Positions 37,025-48,249 of a stretch of 64,000 nucleotides of DNA are shown piece by piece. The first letter of the stretch is position 1; each line of letters starts with the position of its first letter. Source of the DNA: Coenobita brevimanus. Its lineage: Eukaryota > Arthropoda > Malacostraca > Decapoda > Coenobitidae. The notes under the pieces were generated by a model, which saw only the letters and a list, made by a program, of their open reading frames with translations, made no database searches and was not told the DNA's origin. Location of the stretch: the NCBI GenBank assembly GCA_032717465.1, contig CM064632.1, positions 30,897,593 through 30,961,592 of the forward strand. Reading direction: 5' to 3'. Both the position numbers and the translations under genes were made by a program.

Positions 37025-37367
37025 ACTCTTGTGGTAACTAGCTGCCCTACTGTTATTTTCACTCCACTGGGAAAGTAACTGGGCATTGGTTAAAACCCAA
37101 CTTGACAACTCATCTCGTGTGTGTAATTCACCGGGTCGGTCAGGAACACTTGATGATCGTGATCGTCAGCTTTTACCCTCCCGGAAGGGAGCTGAGAGCT
37201 CATATAGTCCGATCTAAGGGCAAGGCTGTGACCTTCACACACGCACACACCCGTCCCCTTGCTCAAGGGGGACAGTAACCACCCACTTCGTCAGTGAAAC
37301 TTTTTGCAACCTGAGCGAGGCGCGAACTCCCGTCCACCAGTTGGCAAGCGAGAGCGTTACCACTGCA

Positions 37368-37372
<5 letters not shown>
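37025..37372 (-). mobile_element. tRNA-derived SINE, family B
   Basis: Read on the minus strand from 37372, TGGTGCAGTGGTAACGC is a good pol III A box and GGGAGTTCGCGCC (about 37319-37331) a B box, with about 30 bases between, as in a tRNA head. A body of about 270 bp follows with no coding frame. The head abuts a (GT)n run. Function would be pol III transcription and mobilisation by a LINE in trans. The left end is approximate. Confidence 0.7.

Positions 37373-37414
<42 letters not shown>
37373..37414. repeat. (GT)n microsatellite
   Basis: A pure GT run at the head of the SINE. Confidence 0.98.
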
Positions 37415-37415
<1 letters not shown>

Positions 37416-37584
37416 GCTTTCATTAACGCCGCAGAATGTGTTTGTTTATGCCTCTATAATATTAAGATGTTTATGTGTTTGCCATGGTTCCTGTTTGTTG
37501 CCCTGTGTGTGTGTGTGTGTGTGTGATATTTTTTTCATACACTGTTCGACATCATCTGTCATAGGAAAGAAGTTAATGAGAAAA

Positions 37585-37585
<1 letters not shown>

Positions 37586-37651
<66 letters not shown>
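37586..37651. repeat. (CA)n microsatellite
   Basis: A pure CA run of about 66 bases. Confidence 0.98.
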
Positions 37652-37652
<1 letters not shown>

Positions 37653-37834
37653 GCCAAACATAGAGGGTCACTGGGCAAACTTTGAAAACACTTATAAGAG
37701 ACAGTTTGCAGACGCTTAGAAAACTTGCCTCCGTCTCCCAGCAACTGCACTGCGGTTCTCATAAAGCCCTTCAGAGCGAGAGGGGGTGTTTCCTGAAAGC
37801 TGTGTGTAGGCTGAATAAAATCCTTCTGTTCTAT

Positions 37835-38612
<778 letters not shown>

Positions 38613-38662
<50 letters not shown>
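38613..38662. repeat. (GT)n microsatellite
   Basis: A pure GT run of about 50 bases. Confidence 0.98.
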
Positions 38663-39150
<488 letters not shown>

Positions 39151-39159
39151 TCTTCGATC

Positions 39160-39794
39160 CTCTCTTTCTTCCAGTTCTTCCCTGCCTACCTCCCTACCCT
39201 CTCCCTATCCTGCGCTCTAAACTCCCCCTCTCTCTTCTCTAAACCCCCCAGAGGACCTTCCACTTCTTCGTAAGGAAACAAAGTCATGAATTTTTATTCC
39301 CATTTCACTTCAATTCGGCTCTGTCACGTAAAAATAGCCCAGTCGTTTGTTCCAGCGGCGTAAACCCTGTGTGTCCCAACCTTCACCCCGCCGCCTCTCT
39401 CCTTACTGCTCTCTCTAGCTTCTTTATTGTCAGTCGCTTTCTTCTTTCTTTATTATTGTTTTGTTTGTGCTCTTTATTCTCTCTCTCTCTCTCTTACCAT
39501 TCTGTCCATCGTTCTCTTCCTTTCCCGTGCCCCACCTATACTTAACTCCTTCCATTTCCTCGTGATTCCTTAGCTGTACCCTTTATTCTCTCGCTCTCAT
39601 CTTTTTCCTTACTACTCTCTTTCCTCTTCTCTGCTCTTCTTCACTCATTGCTTTCTCTCCCTCTCCCATCGTCCTGCACACTCTTCACGTCTTCCTTCTT
39701 CTCTCCCTTCTCCATTTTTGCCGCTGCCTCTCTCCCATCTCTCTTGTCTCATTCCCTGCACACTCCCCTTCCTCTTCTCCTTCGTCTCTTTTCC

Positions 39795-39835
<41 letters not shown>

Positions 39836-40090
39836 CTCTCCCCTCTCCCTCCCTCCCTATCTCTCGCTTCCTGCTTCTTTTCTCTCATCCTTTACCCCTC
39901 TCCTCTATCCTTAACTTTGCTTCCTTCCTCACCTTTTCATTTCTCTCCGTCCTTCTCCTCCATTCGTCTCCCTTATTCCTCTCTCCGTCTTTCATTGCTG
40001 CCATCTTCCTCTTTATTCCTCTTGCCCTTCTCCTTTCTCTCCATTCCTCTCCCTGCTTCCCTATCTCCTCCTCACCCACCCAGCCCGTCC
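39160..40090. repeat. pyrimidine-rich strand-asymmetric tract
   Basis: The plus strand is mostly C and T, with (CT)n at about 39479-39494 and 39799-39831. No gene. Confidence 0.85.
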
Positions 40091-40500
40091 TCCGGAATCC
40101 CACTTCCAGCTAATCACATGCATAATCCTGCCAGGGTGAGCGCATGTAAGGCTCCGTCGCCAGAATTGGTGATACTGGTGAAAAATCGAGTTTATTTCCT
40201 TTCTGGCTGTCGCTTTGCTATCTTTGCGTCGCCTTCAGCTCTCACGGGATGCTGGTAAATATTGACTTTGAGAAACGCTGTGATGTAAGTTGAGATATGG
40301 CCCTTGTGTGAGCGCTACTATACTGTTCTTGCATGTGTGTAAATGTTGACTTTTGGAAACGTTTTGATATTCGGAAATAGATGTGGATCGTTGCATTAGT
40401 CTTCAAAACTGTGCAAATGTTGACTCTGGGGAAATCCATTTCTCTTACTGACATTTTCTTGCACTGCTGTTCTCTCTCTTTCTCTCTCTCCCTCTCTCTC

Positions 40501-40506
<6 letters not shown>

Positions 40507-40578
<72 letters not shown>
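40507..40578. repeat. (AT)n microsatellite
   Basis: A pure TA run of about 72 bases, preceded by (CT)n. Confidence 0.98.
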
Positions 40579-40579
<1 letters not shown>

Positions 40580-41230
40580 CACACTCAATCATGCCAATAA
40601 TGGTACGCGTTGTACCGGTATTCAACCTTGAACGCACTTATGGCACATGGTAAGTTCAGATCAAACGTGCCGCCTCACCTGCTGTTTAGTGCATACTGTA
40701 CAGTATACAGGGCAACACGGATCCTGTTTATTTCTAAGAGGATACGTGTACTATACCAGAGACAAACTCTGGCAAGTGTCATACATTTACCGATTTTACC
40801 TACAAGTTTTGCCTCCCAAGTCCTTGCTAATTCAGCTGCCTCCAGGCGATTTTATTCGGCTTAGAGAAACCGTCCTATAGTGAAGGGGTAGTGAAGGATG
40901 TATCATGCCTCTCAAATTCGAAGTGTTCCTAAGTTGAGTAAAGTAAATTGGTGGTAACAAATATTGTATGCAAATCATGTACACTGAATGGAGTTGCTTC
41001 ATTTTTTACTGAAGTTGCCATACATGAGATTTTGCACGGGTATTGCCAAGTGTACTGCCCTTCGCCTACAGGCTTTTATTCGTGAAGCTCATAGCACATA
41101 TCTGAGAGCTTCCGTCTTTTTTCAGCTTTTGAAAATGCTCCGAACGAACATGTTCCTTCTGCTGAGCGGGACAGCGTTAACATATGAGTGCGAGACAATG
41201 GTGTAACAGGAATGTGAAGTTTACAGGGAG
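40579..41230. other. no gene seen; one M3 terminus
   Basis: Non-coding. CAGGCGATTTTATTCGGCTT near 40847 followed by AGTGAAGGGGTAGTGAAGG marks an M3 copy. Confidence 0.45.
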
Positions 41231-41231
41231 A

Positions 41232-41790
41232 TTTTTTTTTTTTTTTTTTTAATGGGAATGTTGTTGATGATGATGGTGATAATGATAACGACGGTGATGA
41301 CGAGGATGGTTGTTGTTTTTGTTGTTGTTGTGTTCCCTGGCTCATCTGGGCGTAAACCCGATGGACTGTAGTGTAAAACTGCCCTTATCTTACAGTCCAC
41401 CGTCCCTTTGTCAGAGGATAGGGAGGTAGTTGGTGGACGCTTTTATCAGTGAGCTTCCTGGTTATATTATTGTCACCTCGTGAAGGCGTCCCTTACCAGA
41501 GATGATGATTAGGATGATACTGATAGGAAGAGAAAAATGTTTTGTTGTTATTGTTGTTGTTGATGAAGGTAATAATATATAATGTAGTTGTCGATGATGA
41601 TGATGATGATGATGATGACGAACCGGGTACCAGTTAGAATTTTTTTTTGTAATTGAAATCAGTAGAGTTGTAGTAGTAGTAGTAGCAGTAGTAGTAGTTG
41701 TTGTAGTAGTAGTAGTAGTAGTAGTGGTAGTAGTTGTTGTTGTTATTGTAGTTGTTGTTGTTTTTTGTTGTTGCTGTTTGACCCCGGTCT
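41232..41790. repeat. poly-T and GTT/GAT/GTA trinucleotide runs
   Basis: Poly-T at 41232-41250, (GAT)n at about 41595-41620 and (GTA)n/(GTT)n at about 41670-41775, separated by short unique pieces. Confidence 0.85.
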
Positions 41791-41908
41791 TCCTTGTCGA
41801 GGAGACACGTAGACCCATATGAGGTTGAGTTGATAATAATGAAAGTTTGACCGATGAACTATTGGATATACATACTATTTCACTGGGCACTCTGTGGGTA
41901 TAGTTCAT

Positions 41909-42100
41909 TCACTTTAACTTGACACAAATTTTCCTCCTCCTGCAGCTTATTTTCAAATAGCTCAGTGGCAGAGAAAGACAATACTGTGGCACTACATCTC
42001 TTATGTAGCACTTCGTGACTAGCCTTATCTCCTAGTGTTAATCTATTGTTATAACTCATCAGGATGGGGGGAATGGCAATTTTAGGTTAAAATAAAGTGA
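41909..42100 (+). mobile_element. MITE-like element, family M2
   Basis: The left end TTCACTTTAACTTGACACAA and right end TTTTAGGTTAAAATAAAGTG are imperfect inverted copies. The interior (CTGCAGCTTATTTT, AGCTCAGTGGCAGA, AATCTATTGTTATA, AGGATGG) aligns with 47386-47582. No ORF. Confidence 0.65.
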
Positions 42101-42179
42101 AGAGAGAATTGTTTCCCGACCTTTATGATTTGTTGATGTTTCTGAATCTTACCTACCCCATTTATCGCAGTGGAAGTAT

Positions 42180-42256
42180 GATGGTGATGATGATGATATG
42201 ATGTGACGGTGATTGATGATGATGGTGATGGTCATGATGATGATGATGATGATGAA

Positions 42257-42288
<32 letters not shown>

Positions 42289-42335
42289 ATGATGGTGATG
42301 ATGACAGTGATGATGATGATGATGATGATGTCGAG
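42180..42335. repeat. (GAT)n trinucleotide block
   Basis: GAT units with GGT interruptions. Confidence 0.95.
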
Positions 42336-42511
42336 AGACTGATAATATAAAGCTATTTTCATCCATATCATTGTTGACGCTCAGGCAGCTATGACTCATT
42401 TTCAGATAAACAGAATCGTCTGAGGTTAACTGGGATAGAATACTACAGCTGTCACTCTTCTGAATGAAAATCGTCTTGGGTTAAACAGACTAAAATACGG
42501 GACTTCTAACC

Positions 42512-42512
<1 letters not shown>

Positions 42513-42583
<71 letters not shown>
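42513..42583. repeat. (GA)n microsatellite
   Basis: A pure GA run of about 71 bases. Confidence 0.98.
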
Positions 42584-42585
<2 letters not shown>

Positions 42586-42671
42586 TAAATCTCTCTGTCT
42601 TTCCCACAGGTGAGTTCTGCTTCGTCTTACCTGTCGCTGGTGTCGTCGTGGTATGTGCTGAAGTAATTTAG

Positions 42672-42838
42672 GCTCCCCTGCACCTCTTCCTTAACGACTT
42701 ATTTTCGGGTATGCCTGGTTTGTATCCTTTAGTACGTAATTTTTGCAGCGTATGGTGATATTGGATGGATTTATGTAACGCGGAACAGTAAGGTGTAATA
42801 AACAAAATAAATCACTTAAGAAAAGGTGTTATGGAGCT
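42672..42838. mobile_element. MITE-like element, family M1
   Basis: The left end CACCTCTTCCTTAACGACTT and right end AATCACTTAAGAAAAGGTG are inverted copies, extended outward by GCTCC and GGAGC. The element is about 167 bp with no ORF. Relatives lie at 62105-62247 and 62846-63014. A further half-copy (CTTAGACCTCTTCCTAATTA) lies near 42960. Confidence 0.6.
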
Positions 42839-43149
42839 TCCTTATGCTATAAGAATACGGGCCCATGCGCATCAGGGTGTGTCCTGGGATGGCTTGGAGA
42901 GGAAGGAGAAGTAAACCAAGATATACTGTATAGTCACGTTTTCTTAGGAAGTTTTCTTAGACCTCTTCCTAATTAATTTGTTTCTATACTGTATATGCCA
43001 CGATGATAGACTTTTGTGTGGAATTGATGCAGTGTGTGAAATTAATGCAATGTATGATTTATGCAATGTGTGTTGGTATTTAAGAGATCTGAAGAGTATG
43101 AGAGAATTTGGATAAGTAATAATAAAGACAAAGAAAAGGAAGATAAAAG

Positions 43150-43405
43150 AAATACTAAGACTCCTAAGCTAGCGAGACACTAGTGGAAGGACAAGTGACT
43201 GGATACGATGGAGGGTGGCGTGTCGTGGTAGGAGGGGTTGTTACTGAAGAGGGATAGAGATACCGTCAGGTTATATAAGTGTAGTATGGAGAAGAGCAAG
43301 AGGTAGACCAAGACTCAGACGCAGGAACTGGGTGATAGGGTGCATGAAGGAGGGTGATTTGTCATGGGAGGAGGGGTCGTTACTGAGTAGGGATAGAAAC
43401 TCATA
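43150..43405 (+). pseudogene. duplicated LINE ORF2 C-terminal fragment
   Basis: Around 43275-43403 one frame reads RGRPRLRRRNWV, then MKEGDLSWEEGSLL and SRDRNS, the arrangement seen at the end of many LINE reverse-transcriptase proteins. A degraded second copy of the same peptide lies just upstream at about 43190-43265. It differs from the 10.7 and 45 kb family, so a second LINE lineage is likely. Confidence 0.5.
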
Positions 43406-43429
43406 AGGATTCTCGTTCTCATTGTTGTT

Positions 43430-44110
43430 GTTGTTCTCCTCCTCCTCCTCCTCCTCCTCCTCCTCCTCCTCCTCCTTCTCCTCCTCCTACTCCTCTTTCC
43501 CCATCCTTTTCCTCGCCACCCTCCCTTCCCATTCCTCATTGCTATATCCCTCTCTTCTTCTACCATATTTCGTTTCTCTCTGTTTCTCTTCTCTTTCCCT
43601 CGTCCTGTCCATTGCCTCATCTTTTTCCTTCTCTCCCTATTCCTTTTCTCACTTTTTTTTTTTCCTGACGTCTTTATCCTTCCTTCAATTTTCCATCCAT
43701 GCTTTCCCTCGTCCCCTTCACTCCTTGTACTCTCTCTCTCTCTCTCTCTCTCCCCCCCCCCATTCCTCAGCCTCTCCTGACCTCCATCTTCCCCATCCTC
43801 CTCCACCCACTTTCCCTCACCCTTTCCCTTCAACCCTTGCTTCTCTTTCTCTACCTCCTCCCTCTTACCCTCACCCCCCTCAGCCGCTTCCCCTGCCTCC
43901 TTCTCCTCCCTTCCTCTTCCTCCTTTTCTTCTCTTTCTCTTCCTTTCCTCTTTTTCTTCTTCATCACTTCCTCTTCCTCCTTGTCTTCCCTTCTTCCTTC
44001 TCTTCACTTCCTCCCCGTCTTCCTTTCCTCTTCCTCCTTCCCCACCATTCCTCGTCCTATTTTTCCTTTCCACCTCCTCCTCCTCCTCCTCCGTCTCCTC
44101 TCCTTCCTTG
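43430..44110. repeat. pyrimidine-rich tract with (CTC)n
   Basis: (CTC)n at about 43437-43476 begins about 0.7 kb of C/T-rich plus strand. The long minus-strand Lys/Arg/Glu frame across it is a composition artefact. Confidence 0.9.
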
Positions 44111-44194
44111 ACAAAGGGACCAGTGTAGTGCTTTCCCAGCAAAATTTGATTATCTCACTCGCAGATGCTTGGTGTGGAAAAAAAAGAAGACTGG

Positions 44195-44231
<37 letters not shown>

Positions 44232-44450
44232 ATGTATTAATGTATGTACTCGTATGTATGTATGAATATATGTACGGTATGTATATCTTAAGGAAAAAGC
44301 TGCGTTGAACAATAATATTGTCGTATTCTTAGCTTGTAAAATGAACCCCGTCGCTTAGGTTGGTGAATTTTCGTACGGTACACTATTCACGCTAACACAA
44401 GACGATTTCGTTCAACTAAGTGAGTCTAGTGAGGAGTTTAGATGATTCTT
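44111..44450. other. no gene seen; TAGA and GA runs
   Basis: (TAGA)n and (GA)n at about 44197-44230. The rest is unique AT-rich sequence. Confidence 0.5.
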
Positions 44451-44451
44451 A

Positions 44452-44575
44452 CTACCTACAGACGATTTTATTCAGCTTCAGATCTTAAATGCTGAAGGGG
44501 TTGATGAAGGATACTTGCAACCCCTCCGTCTCTAAATATTTCCCCCAAGCTGAGGAAAATCGTCTGAAGGTAGAA
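44452..44575. mobile_element. complete MITE-like element, family M3
   Basis: The left end CCTACAGACGATTTTATTCA and right end GAGGAAAATCGTCTGAAGG are inverted repeats over about 25 bp. The element is 124 bp and the flanks are TA on both sides (ACTA before, TAGA after), compatible with a TA target duplication as in Tc1/mariner-derived MITEs. Single ends recur at many positions in the window. Confidence 0.65.
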
Positions 44576-44867
44576 GGAATTAATCAGTAAGTATTTAACC
44601 AGACTAAAGGGGTTACAGGCAGTCTCGAACAATCCTTTCCTTGCTGGCGATAGACCTAAGATTTGTATTAATATTAACCCACGACGATTTTCTTTGCTGA
44701 AAGAAAGCCCCTTGGTCTGTAAATATTCACAACCACGCTACGTTAAATTCATCCTTTGGTGGAAATATTGATAACAGTAATAATAATAATGATAATAATA
44801 ATAATAATAGTAATGATAATAAGAGTTGAAACCTTTCTTCCCTTCAGTCTGAGAATTTTTACACTGG

Positions 44868-44960
44868 CTCCTATGACTCACTCAGCTTAATTAAATCGTC
44901 TGACGCTATCTAGAATTAAATCCTAGAGTTGTCTTGACAGTGAGAGGATTAATGGAGGTC
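44868..44960 (+). repeat. dispersed repeat with GGCTCCTATGACTCACT start
   Basis: Matches 33245-33352 in order (GGCTCCTATGACTCACT, AAATCGTCTG, TAGAATTAAATCCTAGAG). It ends just before the LINE at about 44985. Confidence 0.55.
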
Positions 44961-44984
44961 TTACCACTCCATGTAGTATAGAAA

Positions 44985-46940
44985 ATCACAAGCATACAAT
45001 GAATGGATGAGAAATAGGGGCGTGGAAGAAGTTGAGAGGAGGAAGAGAGAGTTATATGTAGAAAGAGAGAGAGAGGTGAAAAGATTAGTAAGAGAGAGTA
45101 AGAAGAGAGTGGATGAGGAATTTGGAAGGAATTTGAGTGTAAAGTGGAGGGACTGTAAGAAAATGTTCTGGAAAGAGGTGAAGAGAGTAAGACAGGGCGG
45201 AAGTGAAGTTATCAGGGAAGTGAAAGATAAAAATGGTAGATTACTAGTGGAGAAGGGAGAAAAAGTGAGCAGATGGAGAGAACACTTTAAGGAATTGTTG
45301 AACATACAGGATGGAAGTAATGCTAGTATAAGTGGCTGGGGAATGGCTGGGAGAAGAAGGGAGGTGAGAAGACAGGAAGAAATCAGTAGGATAGAAGTTG
45401 TGGAAGCAATGAAGAAAGATAAATTGGGGAAAGCCCCAGGAATTGATGGAGTGTGTGGTGAAATGCTGAAGCATGGGGGAGAGATAGTAGTAGAATGGAT
45501 GTGGAAGATGTGCAGATTGGCCTGGGAGGAAGGTAGAGTCCCGGAGGATTAGAAGTCAGGTATAATTATTCCCTTGTACAAAGGAAGAGGAAAAAAGAAG
45601 TGTGGTAATCATAGGGGCATTTGTCTTCTTAGTATAATAGGAAAAGTGTATGGTAGGATACTTATTGACAGAGTTAGAGAAAAAACAGAGGAATTAGTTG
45701 GAGAAGAACAGGGAGGCGTTAGGAAGGGAAGAGGTTGTGTAGATCAGATATTCATTCTTAGATCTTTAGTGGAAAAGTTTCTAGAGAAGGGAAAGAAGTT
45801 GTATGTGGCTTTCATGGATTTGGAGAAAGCATATGACAAGGTGGATAGACAAGGATTGTGGAAATTATTAAGAATAATGGAGTAGATGGGAAGTTGTTGA
45901 ATGCTGTGAAGAGTATGTATGATGGTGCTAAGGCTGCAGTGCGTGTGGATGGTGAACTGAGTGAATTTTTCTCTTTGAAGGTCGGGTTGAAAAAGGGATG
46001 TGTCATGTCTCCATGGTTGTTCAATCTGTACTTGGATGGGGTAATAAAAGAGGTACAAGGTAGGGTAGTGGATGTTGGAGTGGCCCTGGTGAGAGAGGGT
46101 AGTGTTTGGAAACTCCCTGTGCTGTTGTTTGCAGATGATACTGTGTTGTTGAATGATGGCAAAGGGGAGCTGCAAGGCTTGGTGGATGAGTTTGGGAGAG
46201 TGTGTAAGAAACGGAATCTAAAGGTGAATGTAGGGAAGAGTAAAGTGATGGTCTTTGAGAGAGGTGAAGTCAGTGAATGTACAGCGAGGTTGGATGGTGA
46301 GGAATTGGAAAATGTGAGTACGTTTAAGTACTTGGGTAGTGTGATGAGTAAGGATGGAGGTTTGGAGGGTGAAGTGCTTGAAAGGGTACAGCAAGGAAGA
46401 AAGGTTGCTGGATCCTTGAAAGAAGTGATAAGAAACAGGGAAGCGAGTATGGAAGTGAAAAAGTTACTACATGACAGTATTGTGATACCAACTCTAACGT
46501 ATGGAAGTGAAGCTTGGACGTTGTTGGAAGGACACAAGTCAAGAGTGAGAGCAGTGGAAATGAGTTATTTAAGAGGAGCCTGTGGAGTCACATGGAGAGA
46601 CAGGCTGACAAATGAGGATATAAAGGAGCATTGTGGTGTGGATGTGGATGTGATAGGAAGCGTTAGGAGGAATACACTGATGTGGTTTGGCCATGTGGAG
46701 AGGATGGAGGGTGAAAGACTGGTGAAGAGAGTGTATGTGAGTGAGGTGGAAGGGAGGAGAGGGAGAGGGAGGCCGAAGATGAGATGGAGGGATGGGGTGG
46801 AGAGGTATATGAGAGAGGGGTGTGTGAGTTGGGAGCGGGGCAGTGAAATGGCGGGGGACAGGGCGACGTGGAGGCGATTTGTTTGTAGCCACCCCGAACT
46901 TGATTGAGGCGTCTGGCAATAAATAGATAGAGACAGATAA
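44985..46940 (+). pseudogene. 5'-truncated RTE-like LINE ORF2 (reverse transcriptase), broken
   Basis: Three frame pieces together cover the reverse transcriptase and C-terminus of a LINE ORF2. Seen in order: a charged helical region; AMKKDKLGKAPGIDGV; NHRGICLLSIIGKVYGRIL; MDLEKAYDKVDR; a GCVMSPWLFNLYLDGV segment; the catalytic FADDTVLL near 46134; TFKYLGSVMS; YGSEAWTL; and GRGRPKMRWRDGVERY. The upstream endonuclease is missing (5' truncation). A TAG at 45550-45552 interrupts the first piece without a frame change, and a frameshift occurs near 45858-45885. The ORF ends at 46907, then within about 20 bases a TAGATAGA tail follows, as at 11.24 kb. The enzyme would reverse-transcribe its RNA at a nicked target. 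This copy is inactive. Confidence 0.88.
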
Positions 46941-47204
46941 ATTAAAGTCATTTAGTGGTAGCAAGAATAATAATACAAACACAGGTAAACTATAAATGAA
47001 TTAATACATAAATAAATAAATAGGTAAATCAGTAGGTAAATAAGTAGATAGATAAGTACGTGAGTAAATAGACAGATAAATAAGTAAATAAATGAAATGA
47101 AATAAAAATAATTCCTTTAAAAATTACTTACTGAAACCATGGTCCTACTCACAGCCTGCAGATTTCACTCTTTCAGCATGAGGATTTATTTTTTATTTCT
47201 CTCG

Positions 47205-47275
47205 CTGCTTCCAGACGATTTTCTTTAGCTTAGGAAGTGTCTCCCGTACTGAAGGGGTTGATGACGGCTTTACCA
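47205..47275 (+). repeat. terminus of MITE-like family M3
   Basis: CTTCCAGACGATTTTCTTTA followed by GTACTGAAGGGGTTGATGACGG matches the left half of 44452-44575. Confidence 0.55.
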
Positions 47276-47385
47276 AAACTCCACCTGTTAGAAAACTCTC
47301 GCTTAAAACGAAGAAAGAAGACAAAAAAGAAAAAAAGAAGAAGAAGAAGAATGACAATTAACAAAACTGACTCTCGACTATACTC

Positions 47386-47582
47386 ATTTTACACTAACTT
47401 GGGCCAGATTCCCCCCCCCCCACTTTGCAGCTTATTTCATGTAGCTCAGAGGCAGAAAGACATACTCAGAATCTTTTCCATTACACCTCGTGAATAGCAT
47501 CGTATTTTACTGTTAATCTGTTGTTATACCTAAGCATTCAGGATGGAGGGATGGAAAATTTAGGCCAGGATAGAATAAAAGT
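47386..47582 (+). mobile_element. MITE-like element, family M2
   Basis: The left end ATTTTACACTAACTTGGGCC and right end TAGGCCAGGATAGAATAAAA are inverted repeats of about 20 bp. The interior matches 41909-42100 and 53383-53578. Flanks include TA on both sides, but the exact ends are uncertain. Confidence 0.65.
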
Positions 47583-47922
47583 AATATCGATAAATATATG
47601 CTAGAGTAACTGAAGATTTTTTTTTTTTTTTTTTTTTTTTTGGTGGGGGGGTCACTGGAACTTAACTCAGATTTATCTCCAAGACAAACTAATTTTCGTT
47701 CTAGATCTTTCAGACATTTTTACGCATGAAAATCCACAAGAGAAATTTGCTTCGTGGGTCATTTTTACTGTCATTTGGTTTAGAATGTAACCTATATGTA
47801 GCACCAGTCGAGCAGGGCAGTACTCCCGAGGTGGATGGATGGAAAGCTGATGACAGGGAGAGCTGGAGCTCCCGTTTCATCAGCCCTCAGGACTAATTCC
47901 TGACCATACCCCTTTGCTGAAC

Positions 47923-48057
47923 TTTTTCAGTGTCTCAGTAACACAAAGAGTAGGCCAGCATGCTCTCCAGTACAAATTTCTCTAACTAAAATTTTTCAGT
48001 GTCTCAGTAACACAAAGAGTAGGCCAGCATGCTCTCCAATACAAATTTCTCTAACTA
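47923..48057. repeat. 69-bp tandem duplication
   Basis: TTTTTCAGTGTCTCAGTAAC begins at 47923 and again at 47992. The two copies are nearly identical (CCAGTAC versus CCAATAC), so the duplication is recent. Confidence 0.9.
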
Positions 48058-48249
48058 TCTCCACCAAACTACGTGCACAGTACACACTACACTTCCTTTT
48101 CAAAAAAAAAAAAATAAAAAAAAAAAATAAATAAATAAATCATGGCTACTCAACACTCTGCCTCGGAGTCCCCAGGGGGGGGGGGACCATAACTGCCCCC
48201 ACCTTCCCCCCCTCTCCCGGTGACGACTTGAGCTGCTTGGAACCACTGT

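Noticed and set aside
43315..44142. 275-codon minus-strand Lys/Arg/Glu-rich frame
   Set aside because: Mirror of the pyrimidine tract; the plus strand is equally open in two other frames.
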